Source of the DNA: Candidatus Brocadia sinica JPN1
GTDB lineage: Bacteria > Planctomycetota > Brocadiia > Brocadiales > Brocadiaceae
Assembly (NCBI RefSeq): GCF_000949635.1
Contig: NZ_BAFN01000001.1
Location: 2,046,001-2,110,000, forward strand
Reading direction: 5' to 3'
Length of the DNA: 64,000 nt
Shown: positions 34,926-43,138 of the stretch, in pieces
How the letters are laid out: each line of letters starts with the position of its first letter
Numbering within the stretch: the stretch's first letter is position 1
The notes under the pieces: model-generated
The model's input: the letters and a program-made list of their open reading frames with translations, nothing else
What the model was told of the DNA's origin: nothing
Database searches by the model: none
Translations under genes and position numbers: made by a program

Positions 34926-35392
34926 ATCACTATGATATTACATATAGTATTGCATTAAATCAAGCTTGTCTTGTAACGTTTAAATGCATAACATGTTATT
35001 ATACAGTTTCTGTCTTTTAGCAAAGCAAAACTTGAAAGTCAATACAAAACTATAAATATTGGCAAAAAAAACAAACTTTCTGCACAGAAATGCCATGAAA
35101 AATTACAAAAAAGTACATTTGTGATCCGTTTTTTTTGTATTTTTCTCCTTGCCACCATTTCCACCCGGTTGTTTTAACTGTTGAATATTCTTACCGTTAA
35201 AAAAACTTCATCGCTTTTTTCCCTTTGAAAACATGTTTGGAATATCATTTGTGCTAACAGACCAGAAAGCACAAAAAGGAAGCAAGGGACTTGTATCCTT
35301 GTTGAATAATTTCATCGCATAAAATCTTTTGTGTTAAGATACGCCCCACCTGACGATAGTTTTCACTAACCTTCATGATGAGGAGTTCGTTT
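34926..35392. other. Non-coding region between PIN toxin and the lipase/MopE-like array
   Basis: AT-rich with no supportable gene. It must contain the leftward promoter of the PIN/RHH pair near 34930-34990. From about 35385 a GAGGAG ribosome site begins the remnant described next. Confidence 0.5.
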
Positions 35393-35488
35393 ATGCATAC
35401 CGTCAAAGGTAGTCTCGTTGTTCTTTTGTTTTACAGATGGAAGGACAGTTGTTCCTTTGATGTGGACGATACAGGAGACAAAGAATGA
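35393..35488 (+). pseudogene. Internally deleted remnant of a MopE-like gene
   Basis: After GAGGAG and 7 nt, an ATG opens a 31-codon frame whose second half (WKDSCSFDVDDTGDKE, stop at 35486-35488) matches the C-terminus WKDSCSFDVDATGGDQ of the intact gene at 35612-36586. The stop overlaps a following ATG in the same ATGA arrangement as in the intact pair. The second gene of this remnant reads only MKVL and a stop. The beginning of a gene has thus been joined to the end of a paralog with loss of the middle. Confidence 0.65.
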
Positions 35489-35546
35489 AAGTTCTATAGA
35501 TAAGCCACTCTTGAAATTATCGTTACGATTATTATTGTGTCAATTG
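35437..35546. repeat. 110-nt direct repeat, left copy
   Basis: This segment (from TGGAAGGACAGTTGTTCC to GTGTCAATTG) is closely similar to 37785-37894. The last 60 bases are almost identical in the two copies. Together they flank the intact MopE-like/lipase pair. Confidence 0.75.
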
Positions 35547-35611
35547 CAGGGAGCGTAACCTTAGATACCTGTTCCCGTTTATTTCAATGAATATCCTGAC
35601 AGGAGCAAAAT

Positions 35612-36586
35612 ATGAGAAAGTTTATTTTATACGCGAATGTGATGGTGCTTCTTTTTTCCCTGGCAACAAACCTGATGGCAGATGTAGTTACGGTTTTTGA
35701 ACACACCTATGTGCGCGAGACCGGATCACCCAAAGCGCGGACAAACACATTCTCCGGCATTAAAGGTCCCGCTACTATACGGGTGACCAATGGCGGTCTT
35801 GAGGGAGCAGACAACAAGAAGGTAAGCAATGCAGATATTGTATTAAATGGAGAGACCATCATCGACTCATCCAATTTTCATCAAAATGTAGAGGTAGTAG
35901 ACGTAGAGAAGACCCTTGACGGCAGAATAAATACGATTGAAGTTACCGTAAAAGGCAAACCGGGAGGGGCATTAACCGTCCAGGTACTTGCAGAAGATGG
36001 GGGTGTCGACTTTGACGGCGATGGTTTTACGAGAGTCGATGGGGATTGTGATGATAACAACTCCTCCGTAAATCCGGGAGCTACAGAGATCAAGAAGAAC
36101 GGCATTGATGATGACTGTAACGCATTGACACCGGATGATGATATAGGAGTGAACCTCCCGCCTGACCCCGGTGAGGAAGGAAAGAAAACCCTGCTTGGGA
36201 TAGATACGGATGGCGATGGGGTACGTGATGACATTCAAAGGTACATATACTTTACCTATCCCGATGACAAGAAACTTCGATTAGGTCTTACGTACTATGC
36301 CAAAGAGTTTCAGGGCGTGCTGAAAGACGCAAACGACCGTGAGGCTGCTTATGATCATGCAATGAAGATGGTTCGTCATGGTGATTGTCTTTGGTACCTT
36401 AAGGGTGAAGAAGCCATAGACATTTGTCGTGCACTCCGCGCTCAGATTCTGAACACCAGGGAGCGCAGTATTGCATACATTAAGTACAGCGATAATCTGG
36501 GTGGCAGATTTATTAGAGGCGCTCCGCAAAAAGAATGGAAAGACAGTTGTTCCTTTGATGTGGACGCTACAGGAGGTGACCAATGA
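35612..36586 (+). CDS. Secreted MopE-like calcium-binding protein
   Basis: Protein of 324 aa with a signal peptide (about residues 1-23, ending LMAD). A beta-rich domain (about 25-128) is followed by an Asp-rich MopE-type metal-binding motif at 133-170 (DFDGDGF, DGDCDDNN, NPGATE, NGIDDDCN) and a second EF-hand-like loop DTDGDGVRDD at 198-207. The C-terminal 110 residues contain three cysteines (GDCLW, IDICR, DSCSF). The motif binds Ca2+ in related surface proteins. Its stop overlaps the start of the lipase-like gene (ATGA), so the two are made together; a chaperone, inhibitor or adhesion role for the hydrolase is inference. RBS CAGGAG. Confidence 0.82.
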   Translation: MRKFILYANVMVLLFSLATNLMADVVTVFEHTYVRETGSPKARTNTFSGIKGPATIRVTNGGLEGADNKKVSNADIVLNGETIIDSSNFHQNVEVVDVEKTLDGRINTIEVTVKGKPGGALTVQVLAEDGGVDFDGDGFTRVDGDCDDNNSSVNPGATEIKKNGIDDDCNALTPDDDIGVNLPPDPGEEGKKTLLGIDTDGDGVRDDIQRYIYFTYPDDKKLRLGLTYYAKEFQGVLKDANDREAAYDHAMKMVRHGDCLWYLKGEEAIDICRALRAQILNTRERSIAYIKYSDNLGGRFIRGAPQKEWKDSCSFDVDATGGDQ

Positions 36587-37734
36587 AAATCCGATGGCTA
36601 CCTAAAATAGTACTTCTTACCTTTCTTGCTATGCCAGGTGTTGTATATGGTGAGGGTGGGCAACAATGTCAACCAAGGACAGTTGTCTTTTTTGGCAATG
36701 GCGTGTGGAATGATGTGGAGGACGCCAGTGAAAGCAGACGTAAATTGGAAAATCGTCTGAATACACATATATCAGGAACAAACCTGGATGGTATAATAAC
36801 ATATGAATTAGCATACAATCCTTCCAATGGTTATTTAGAAGACCTGTTGGAGACATTTGAACAAGATTTACAAACGAACTACAGCCTGTTCTGGAATTAT
36901 CTTGCCGAATGGGATATCATGCCAGACTTCCTTCAAGATAAAATACTTGCGATAGCAAAGGAGGTTGACGCTGCTGTAGTAAGCGCCAACCCATCGGTAC
37001 AAGAGCATATTGCTTTGTATAATACCTATCTAAGTGAAGGCAAAATGATTGTGCTTGTCGCGCATTCTCAGGGTAATCTGTATGGCAACATTGCATATCT
37101 TGGCATAGACCCGCAATATATCGATGGATTTGGCATGGTATCGGTGGCAAATCCAGACAGTTACGTTGCCGGTGGAGGTCCCTACACGACAATTAACGAA
37201 GATTTTATCATCAACAGCATTCTATCTGCATTACCACCGAATCTTGACAATTTCTTCGGCCCTCTCAATTGGGGCGATATCTGGGGTGGCCATAATTTTA
37301 TAAAGTCTTATATGGCTCCCGGCCATAAGGCAGAAGCGAAAATCCTTAATGACGTTGTCTCTATGGTCAACGAACTCATACCATCGAACACAGAAGCCGT
37401 AGAAATAGTGCATACGTATAATATTTTCGAGGTGGTCTGCGGTAATCCTGGTACAACATTTATAACCATACCGCAGGATGCATATATCACGGAAATCCGT
37501 ACCTATCACTGGTGTGATGAAGGCCAGCCAGCAGGAACACATGCTTTATACAATTGCAACTCATTTCTCATGTATGGGCCATTTCCAGGAACGACCGACT
37601 TTCGTTCCTGGGTATCGCATCCCAATACCTATGTGCCCGCAGGAAGCTATGAAGTCATCGATTCTGAACCAAGTACCTGGTCACACACGTATGGCGGGGG
37701 ATTTGTAATAATCAAGGGTATATTGTGTTACTAA
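36583..37734 (+). CDS. Secreted alpha/beta hydrolase, lipase/esterase-like
   Basis: Protein of 383 aa with a signal peptide (about residues 5-23, ending VVYGEG). Strand TVVFFGNGVWND (33-44) looks like the oxyanion-region start of a lipase. VLVAHSQGNLYGN (158-170) is a nucleophile elbow of the form A-H-S-Q-G with Ser162; GGHNFIKSYM (about 242-251) may supply the catalytic histidine. About 90 C-terminal residues with paired cysteines (VCGNPG, HWCDEG, YNCNS, GILCY) form a separate beta-rich domain. Substrate unknown. Coupled to the MopE-like gene by a four-base overlap. Confidence 0.78.
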   Translation: MKIRWLPKIVLLTFLAMPGVVYGEGGQQCQPRTVVFFGNGVWNDVEDASESRRKLENRLNTHISGTNLDGIITYELAYNPSNGYLEDLLETFEQDLQTNYSLFWNYLAEWDIMPDFLQDKILAIAKEVDAAVVSANPSVQEHIALYNTYLSEGKMIVLVAHSQGNLYGNIAYLGIDPQYIDGFGMVSVANPDSYVAGGGPYTTINEDFIINSILSALPPNLDNFFGPLNWGDIWGGHNFIKSYMAPGHKAEAKILNDVVSMVNELIPSNTEAVEIVHTYNIFEVVCGNPGTTFITIPQDAYITEIRTYHWCDEGQPAGTHALYNCNSFLMYGPFPGTTDFRSWVSHPNTYVPAGSYEVIDSEPSTWSHTYGGGFVIIKGILCY

Positions 37735-37747
37735 CGTGCATTCATTG

Positions 37748-37894
37748 TGGGTGGCAGATTTATTAAAGGCGCTCCACAGAAAGAATGAAAGAACAGTTGT
37801 TCTTTTGATGTAGACGGCACGGGAGGCGAACAATGAAAGTTCTATAGATGAGGCACTCTTGTAATTATCGTTACGATTATTATTGTGTCAATTG
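37748..37894 (+). pseudogene. Decayed third copy of the MopE-like/lipase junction
   Basis: The bases translate as GGRFIKGAPQKE, stop, KNSCSFDVDGTGGEQ, stop, matching the end of the intact MopE-like protein (GGRFIRGAPQKEWKDSCSFDVDATGGDQ split by TGG-to-TGA). The following ATG overlaps the stop as in the intact pair, but its frame is MKVL and then stop, identical to the left remnant. The next 40 bases could encode TLVIIVTIIIVSI in another frame, a degraded hydrophobic segment. The last 110 bases form the right copy of the direct repeat 35437-35546. Confidence 0.7.
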
Positions 37895-38096
37895 TTCGCA
37901 AAGAATAAATCTTTGTGTCTCTGTGTGAGAAGCAAAAAACACACTTTTCCAACTCGTTTGGGTGTGCATCCAGAAGAAAGCTGATATGTTCAGTGGGAGA
38001 TAGACCCACCAGGGAAAAAGCTAGAAGCCATATAAGATTCTTTAATGCATAAGTAAAGTAGTAATTGCAATATGCATTTTGCAATCACGCAGATTT

Positions 38097-38777
38097 TTAG
38101 AAATGACGATACCGTGATTTGGGAAATGTTTTTATGAGAATTACGCCTAAAACAAAACCGCCGATATGCGCCCACCATGCCACGCCTCCCCCCTGGACTG
38201 AGGAAATAGTGGCTGCACCACTAAAAAACTGGATGAGAAACCAAAAGCCCAGCACAAAAATGGCGGGTAATTCCATCATCTGCCAGATAATAAAGAGGGG
38301 TATGATAACCAATATCCTCGCTCTCGGAAAGGTAACCATATAGGCGCCCAGCACACCGGCGATTGCCCCGCTTGCCCCCACGCAAGGAATTCCTGACTGA
38401 CTGTTGAAATAGACATGCACCATGGCTGATCCAATCCCGCAGATCAGATAAAATAAGGCGAATTTGAAGTGTCCGAGCGTGTCCTCAATATTGTCTCCAA
38501 AGATCCATAAATACCACATATTCCCGATAAGGTGAACAAACCCTCCGTGAAAAAACATGTAACTCAGGAAAGGGAAATAGGTATTTACAAAAGTGGAATC
38601 CGGGATTTCGGCTGAATAGGACACTTTGATGGGGACAATACCGAATTGGAACAGGAGGGAGTCTAGGCTGGGACCTGCTGAAAGTTCAATGAGAAAAACC
38701 ACAACATTTATGAAAATAATACCAACCGTAATGAATGGAAAGGTTCCCGAAGGATTTCGGTCTCGGATAGGTATCAT
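38097..38777 (-). CDS. Rhomboid family intramembrane serine protease
   Basis: Protein of 226 aa with six to seven helices. The catalytic serine lies in GASGAIAGVLGAY (motif GxSG) and the catalytic histidine in WWAHIGGFVLG; the L1-loop region PFLSYMFFHGGFVHLIGNMWYLWIFGDNIED carries the conserved HxxxN pattern. It cleaves membrane proteins within the bilayer; the substrate is unknown. A Thr/Pro-rich N-terminus (PIRDRNPSGTFP) is the usual soluble leader in this subfamily. GAAGGTG lies 9 nt before the ATG. Confidence 0.94.
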   Translation of the reverse strand: MIPIRDRNPSGTFPFITVGIIFINVVVFLIELSAGPSLDSLLFQFGIVPIKVSYSAEIPDSTFVNTYFPFLSYMFFHGGFVHLIGNMWYLWIFGDNIEDTLGHFKFALFYLICGIGSAMVHVYFNSQSGIPCVGASGAIAGVLGAYMVTFPRARILVIIPLFIIWQMMELPAIFVLGFWFLIQFFSGAATISSVQGGGVAWWAHIGGFVLGVILIKTFPKSRYRHF

Positions 38778-38954
38778 TTGGTCTTACACCTTCGTAAATG
38801 TCGTCTTTTCTTTGTGTATTCTCTTTTATTCAATATCCCTGAAGATATATCTTGCTGATAATATTCTCCGCATTTTTGTAATAAATTAACTTTGTAAAAT
38901 CACTAATTAAGTATAACTTATTACATTTCAAAGAGTTAACTACAACATATACTA

Positions 38955-39000
38955 CATCGACAATAAATTGTCGATGAATAGGCGCTAAGCACCTATTCAT
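38955..39000. other. Two adjacent hairpins downstream of the amidase gene
   Basis: Perfect inverted repeat CATCGACAAT/ATTGTCGATG (38955-38976, 2-nt loop) overlaps the next one, ATGAATAGG/CCTATTCAT (38974-39000, 9-nt loop). They lie 32 nt after the end of the minus-strand amidase gene, so transcription termination or mRNA 3'-end protection is likely, although no long T-run follows. Confidence 0.5.
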
Positions 39001-39031
39001 TTATCGCAGCTTTGTAAAATGAAGCGGGGCA

Positions 39032-39631
39032 TTACCATCGGGTGGTTTTAGCGAGTAACTTATAATAGGGGAAATTTCTTCCGGGACATTCAGTTTCCCT
39101 GAAGTGTCTGTGCATGATAATGTTCTCGGAAGGGATACGGCATCGTTCCTGGAGATACTCTACCAGCACCGAAAGTGAGGCCATCTGTGCTGCCGTTGGA
39201 TAGGAATCGTTGAAGTTTCCAACCAGACAGATTCCGATACCATAGTGATTGTATTCCTCAACGCCTGCATGTGCGCCGTTTATCTGGTTTATCCATCTGT
39301 TGCCAATCTCAATCTTCCCATCTCCAGCACCCTTTCCGTTGCCTATCACAAAATGGTATCCTAAGCCATTTTCCCAACCTCTCTTTTCCCGGTGAAACCT
39401 GTCAAATTCAGCGGCACAACCCGACACCGAGGCGCTGTGATGGATAACAATATATTTCCAGTCACGTACAAAATAGCGATCCAGCTGTCTACTAATATAA
39501 GGTACTTCCTTTTTTGGAGGTTTCACGGTTGTTGTTGTTATTGGTTTGAAAGTAGGCGGGGTAGAGCAACCAGATAAATAAAGAATGACGAGAAAAGACA
39601 GGCAAATATACATTTTTTTCCTAAAGCGCAT
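39032..39631 (-). CDS. Lipoprotein N-acetylmuramoyl-L-alanine amidase (PGRP/Amidase_2)
   Basis: Protein of 199 aa. Lipobox LYLSGCSTPP (Cys at about 22) and a Thr/Pro/Lys linker lead to an amidase_2 domain (about residues 58-195). Zinc-site residues are visible in VIHHSAS, in HYGIGICLVGNF nearby, and in MHRHFRETECPG (His and Cys). It would cut the peptide from the glycan of peptidoglycan or take part in recycling, anchored to a membrane. In planctomycetes with thin or debated walls such a gene is informative. RBS GGGGGA 8 nt upstream. Confidence 0.88.
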   Translation of the reverse strand: MRFRKKMYICLSFLVILYLSGCSTPPTFKPITTTTVKPPKKEVPYISRQLDRYFVRDWKYIVIHHSASVSGCAAEFDRFHREKRGWENGLGYHFVIGNGKGAGDGKIEIGNRWINQINGAHAGVEEYNHYGIGICLVGNFNDSYPTAAQMASLSVLVEYLQERCRIPSENIIMHRHFRETECPGRNFPYYKLLAKTTRW

Positions 39632-39995
39632 GTGTTATCCCCCGAAATAAGAACTATACCTACCTGATAAATCAAACATATCCTATCCAGTTTGTGGGAG
39701 TATATCATAAGTGTTTTTGTTGTCAATTAACAAATTTACTTTTCCTAAGGAATTCATTCATAAATTCTTGACTTTAGACTCTTTCCGGTGTATACACTGG
39801 GTCTGGGGCTCGCTTGAAAATTAGCAAAAGATGTGCTATTATACCAACTATTGATGTCATCGGAAAATCAAATAACAAGAATGCTTTTGTACTAAGTGTT
39901 CTTAGATTTATGACTTAAGAATATCTTCAGAACTACATTGGTGCTCCGGGATACAAGTGCATACTGCAAAGGCAATTTTATGAAGTGAGTATTAC
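39632..39995. other. Divergent intergenic region
   Basis: AT-rich, 364 bases between the divergent amidase and FAD-oxidoreductase genes. No gene, tRNA or strong hairpin seen; promoters for both directions are expected here. Confidence 0.5.
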
Positions 39996-41354
39996 ATGGA
40001 AAGGATAAAAGGTTTGATCCTAACTGACGGCGCTCGCATAGGAATAATTGGAGGAGGGCCTGCCGGTTCCTTTTTTAGTATTTTCGCCTCAAAATTAGCC
40101 AGGGATATAGGGAAAGCACTTGATTTCACCATTTACGAAAGAAAGACGTTCGCCAACCACGGGGCATCCGGTTGCAATATGTGCGCAGGAGTCATCTCTG
40201 AGTCCCTGGTACAATCATTGGCGCTGGAGGGTATTAATCTGCCATCTTCCGTCGTACGATGGGGCATAGAGTCTTATTTCTTCCATACGCAGAATGGCAG
40301 TGTTCAGATAAAGTCTTCACGCCTCCAGCAACGAGGAATCGCCACCGTCTTCAGGGGTGGTGGACCAGCTGGAAGTCTGGAAAAAGATGTACAGAGTTTT
40401 GACGGGTTTCTTCTCCAGAAAGCAATTGATTGCGGGACACAGGTTAAGCATGTTATTGTGGATGAGATTCGTTTGGATGGCGGGAAACCAGGACTCTATT
40501 CGGGGGGAAGGATTCTTCAGGATTGCGATCTCCTCGTGGGTGCCTTTGGGGTCAAGGCGAGTACAAGCAAGATGTGTGAAAAACTGGGCACAGGGTACAA
40601 AATTCCTCCTACCATCAAGGCTACTCAATCTGAAATTGAACTGGGAAGAGATTGGGTTGCAAGCCGGTTTGGGCACTCCATACACATCTTTCTCCTGCGC
40701 ATTCCGGGGATAAAGTTCATAAGCATTATACCCAAAGGGGATTATATCACTATCAGTGCGCTGGGAAAGGAGCCGGGCGTAAATCACATAAAGACCTTTC
40801 TTGACCACCCGGTAATGAAAAAGATGCTTCCATCAGGTTTTAAAATACCCGAAAGATTTTGCCACTGCTTCCCAAAGATAAACGTAGGCGCTGCGCGAAA
40901 ACCTTTTGCCAATAGGCTGGTATTTGTTGGGGATGCTGGTAGTTCAAGACTCTATAAAGATGGAATAGGTTCTGCTTACATAACTTCCAAGGCGGCGGCC
41001 TATACGGCGTTACTCCACGGAGTAGGAGAGGAAGACTTCAGGGGGTATTACCTCCCGGTTTGCAAAACCCTGAACAGAGATAATCTGTTTGGGCGATTCC
41101 TTTTTTCTGCAAACGACTTCATTTCCATTATCCCACCAGTCAGCAGGTGCTACTTTAAAGTAATACAGCTGGAGCAGGATGGTTTGCAAAGAAACACTCC
41201 CTATGGTGATGTCCTCTGGGATATGTTTACCGGAAGCAGGTTCTATAAGGACATTTTTGTAAGGGCGCTTAGCCCATGGCTTACTATGCACCTGCTCAGT
41301 GTAATGATTGCTTCTTTTTTCAAGAAAGTGTTTTTTCCCCACACAAGAAAGTAG
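39996..41354 (+). CDS. FAD-dependent oxidoreductase (geranylgeranyl reductase-like)
   Basis: Protein of 452 aa. N-terminal dinucleotide site RIGIIGGGPAGSFFS (about residues 15-29) with the ribose-binding IYERK; a second FAD site VFVGDAGSSRLYKDGIGSAY (about 308-327), the conserved GD motif of the group. GASGCNMCAGVIS near residue 58 is a cysteine pair found in geranylgeranyl-reductase-like flavoproteins, which saturate isoprenoid chains or act on other lipids. Ends in a basic C-terminus (FFPHTRK), perhaps membrane-associated. The next gene is 14 nt downstream, so an operon with the cyclic-nucleotide-binding protein is likely. Confidence 0.85.
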   Translation: MERIKGLILTDGARIGIIGGGPAGSFFSIFASKLARDIGKALDFTIYERKTFANHGASGCNMCAGVISESLVQSLALEGINLPSSVVRWGIESYFFHTQNGSVQIKSSRLQQRGIATVFRGGGPAGSLEKDVQSFDGFLLQKAIDCGTQVKHVIVDEIRLDGGKPGLYSGGRILQDCDLLVGAFGVKASTSKMCEKLGTGYKIPPTIKATQSEIELGRDWVASRFGHSIHIFLLRIPGIKFISIIPKGDYITISALGKEPGVNHIKTFLDHPVMKKMLPSGFKIPERFCHCFPKINVGAARKPFANRLVFVGDAGSSRLYKDGIGSAYITSKAAAYTALLHGVGEEDFRGYYLPVCKTLNRDNLFGRFLFSANDFISIIPPVSRCYFKVIQLEQDGLQRNTPYGDVLWDMFTGSRFYKDIFVRALSPWLTMHLLSVMIASFFKKVFFPHTRK

Positions 41355-41368
41355 GAAGGAGTAGCTCC

Positions 41369-41887
41369 GTGTCAGAAGACTCTCTTTTAGGAAGGTTATA
41401 CAAAGATGGCGAGACTGTCGTTGAGGAAGGTGTGCAGAGCCGCACTATGTATGTGATACAGAGCGGGAAAGTAAAGGTTGTAAAGGACGATGCTGTGGGA
41501 AAAGAAACCACTCTTGCCTTATTAGGGGAGGGGGATATCTTCGGTGAGATGAGTCTGTTCGATGCCAGCCCCCGCTCGGCAACGGTTAAGGCTGTGGGGG
41601 AGGCAAGGGTCCTTGCCATAGAACACGAAGGCCTTCTCAAGAGGATTAAGATGGATCCCACCCTCGCCTTCCGTATTATTAAGCAGATGAGTCAACGCAT
41701 CAGGGATCTGAATATCAAGTTAATCTCCGCACAGAAAACAATGAATCAAGCCAATGAGAAACTATTACAGCTCAATAAAACTGAAAACGTTCGTATGGAA
41801 GACCTGGAAATGAAAGTAAATCGCATCGTTGCACAACTGCGGGAAAAACTTCAGAAGCTAACTGATCAGTTCATCGACAAGGATTAA
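41369..41887 (+). CDS. Cyclic-nucleotide-binding protein without DNA-binding domain
   Basis: Protein of 172 aa starting at GTG, 7 nt after GGAAGGAG. A CRP-type beta-barrel cNMP domain (about residues 5-118) includes the phosphate-binding cassette GEMSLFDASPRSATVKA, in which Glu and Arg of the cAMP site are both present. Instead of a helix-turn-helix it ends in a coiled coil (about 120-170). It would therefore be a ligand-dependent adaptor rather than a transcription factor. A receiver-linked adenylate cyclase is encoded 3 kb downstream on the same strand, a possible source of its ligand. Confidence 0.88.
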   Translation: MSEDSLLGRLYKDGETVVEEGVQSRTMYVIQSGKVKVVKDDAVGKETTLALLGEGDIFGEMSLFDASPRSATVKAVGEARVLAIEHEGLLKRIKMDPTLAFRIIKQMSQRIRDLNIKLISAQKTMNQANEKLLQLNKTENVRMEDLEMKVNRIVAQLREKLQKLTDQFIDKD

Positions 41888-42138
41888 ATATTTTCTGTGA
41901 GACGGTATTATACCAGATGTTACGGTTCAATCGAGGACGATTGAACCAGCGAAGGTGAAGGAATTTTGTCGTAAAAAGGTGTACGTATAAGTAGCCGAAG
42001 GCCTGATTAAAACGGATGCCCTGATGATGAAAAAGATAGTAGACAATTTGGCAACAGTCATTCTTTTATTTCCCCATAACTCCGGTTCAATCTCTGCGGC
42101 AATACGAAACAGTTTACAAAAGAAGAAGATGCCATACT
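41888..42138. repeat. Spacer with dispersed repeat elements
   Basis: A palindrome GGTTCAATCG/CGATTGAACC (41924-41947) of the type at 1647 and 1727 is followed at about 41960-42010 by GGAATTTTGTCGTAAAAAGGTGTACGT... and GCCGAAGGCCTGATT. This roughly 50-base block is nearly identical to 46277-46323. No gene seen. Confidence 0.75.
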
Positions 42139-43119
42139 ATGGCAAAAAAATATCCTAAATCATACAGACACCGGAATTTTACCGTGGTATTTTGGTTTGT
42201 CCATGTGTTTTTCTTCCAGGCCGCATTCCTCATGCCTCATGCAATACCTGCGGAAAATGCGGTCATTATCATCCGAAGCCAGCAAATCCCGGCCTATAAC
42301 GAGGCGATCAAGGGTTTCGAGGAAGGATGTAAAGGGGAAAATATTTCCATAAAGGCGATTTACGATCTCAACGGGGATATAGAAGAGGGCAAGAGGATTA
42401 TTCAGAAAATCAAGGATAACAGTTTCAAACCCAGGGTCATCCTGGCCATAGGGGTACTTGCAGCAACTTTCGTAAAGGAACAATTTCCCGATGTCCCTAT
42501 TATATTCTGCATGGTTATCAATCACAACCGCTTTAATTTGCAGGGCGCTAATATTACAGGTATTTCTTCAGAGGCATCACTGGAAGATCAATTTGCTATT
42601 CTGAAAGGGCTTCTTGGTTCGCGGAAGAGTGTCGGTGTCATTTATGACCCGGCAAAGACCGGGAAAATTATCACGGAAGCAAGTATTGTGGTGAAAAAAT
42701 TTGAGTTCAATCTTGTCAAGGCACAGGTCTTTTCTGAAAAAGAGGTTGCGCCAGTGCTAGAAAATATTGTCAATAAGATTGATGCCTTATGGATGATACC
42801 CGACAGTACGGTAATTACAAAAAACACACTTAGCGCTATCTCCAAAATAACCCTGGAGCATCGTCTGCCCATATTCTGCACTTCCGACGCCATTGTAAAA
42901 GCAGGCGCGCTTGTTTCCGTTTCACCAAATTATAAATATACAGGCTTACAGGCAGCCCATCTGGCGCAAAGGCTGTTAAATGACCCGATGACAACTTCGC
43001 TGGGCATTAAACAGCCGGATAAATTAAAATTAACCTTAAATACCCAAACTGCGGAGATAATTGGGATAAATCTTTCTCCCATACGCTCTTTTCCGGATGT
43101 AGTTTTATACCCACAATAG
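42139..43119 (+). CDS. Periplasmic substrate-binding protein (ABC_sub_bind/TrpX-like)
   Basis: Protein of 326 aa with an N-terminal signal (about residues 14-40, ending AIPAEN). Two-lobe binding protein of the PF04392 type: VILAIGVLAATFVKEQFPDVPIIF and VGVIYDPAKTGKI are the characteristic beta-alpha units. Relatives bind tryptophan or other small ligands for ABC importers. Here no permease or ATPase is nearby; the next gene, 19 nt downstream, is a sensor histidine kinase. It probably acts as the ligand-binding part of that sensor, which is inference from context. Confidence 0.82.
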   Translation: MAKKYPKSYRHRNFTVVFWFVHVFFFQAAFLMPHAIPAENAVIIIRSQQIPAYNEAIKGFEEGCKGENISIKAIYDLNGDIEEGKRIIQKIKDNSFKPRVILAIGVLAATFVKEQFPDVPIIFCMVINHNRFNLQGANITGISSEASLEDQFAILKGLLGSRKSVGVIYDPAKTGKIITEASIVVKKFEFNLVKAQVFSEKEVAPVLENIVNKIDALWMIPDSTVITKNTLSAISKITLEHRLPIFCTSDAIVKAGALVSVSPNYKYTGLQAAHLAQRLLNDPMTTSLGIKQPDKLKLTLNTQTAEIIGINLSPIRSFPDVVLYPQ

Positions 43120-43138
43120 TTTTTCCTTTTCTGATCAC

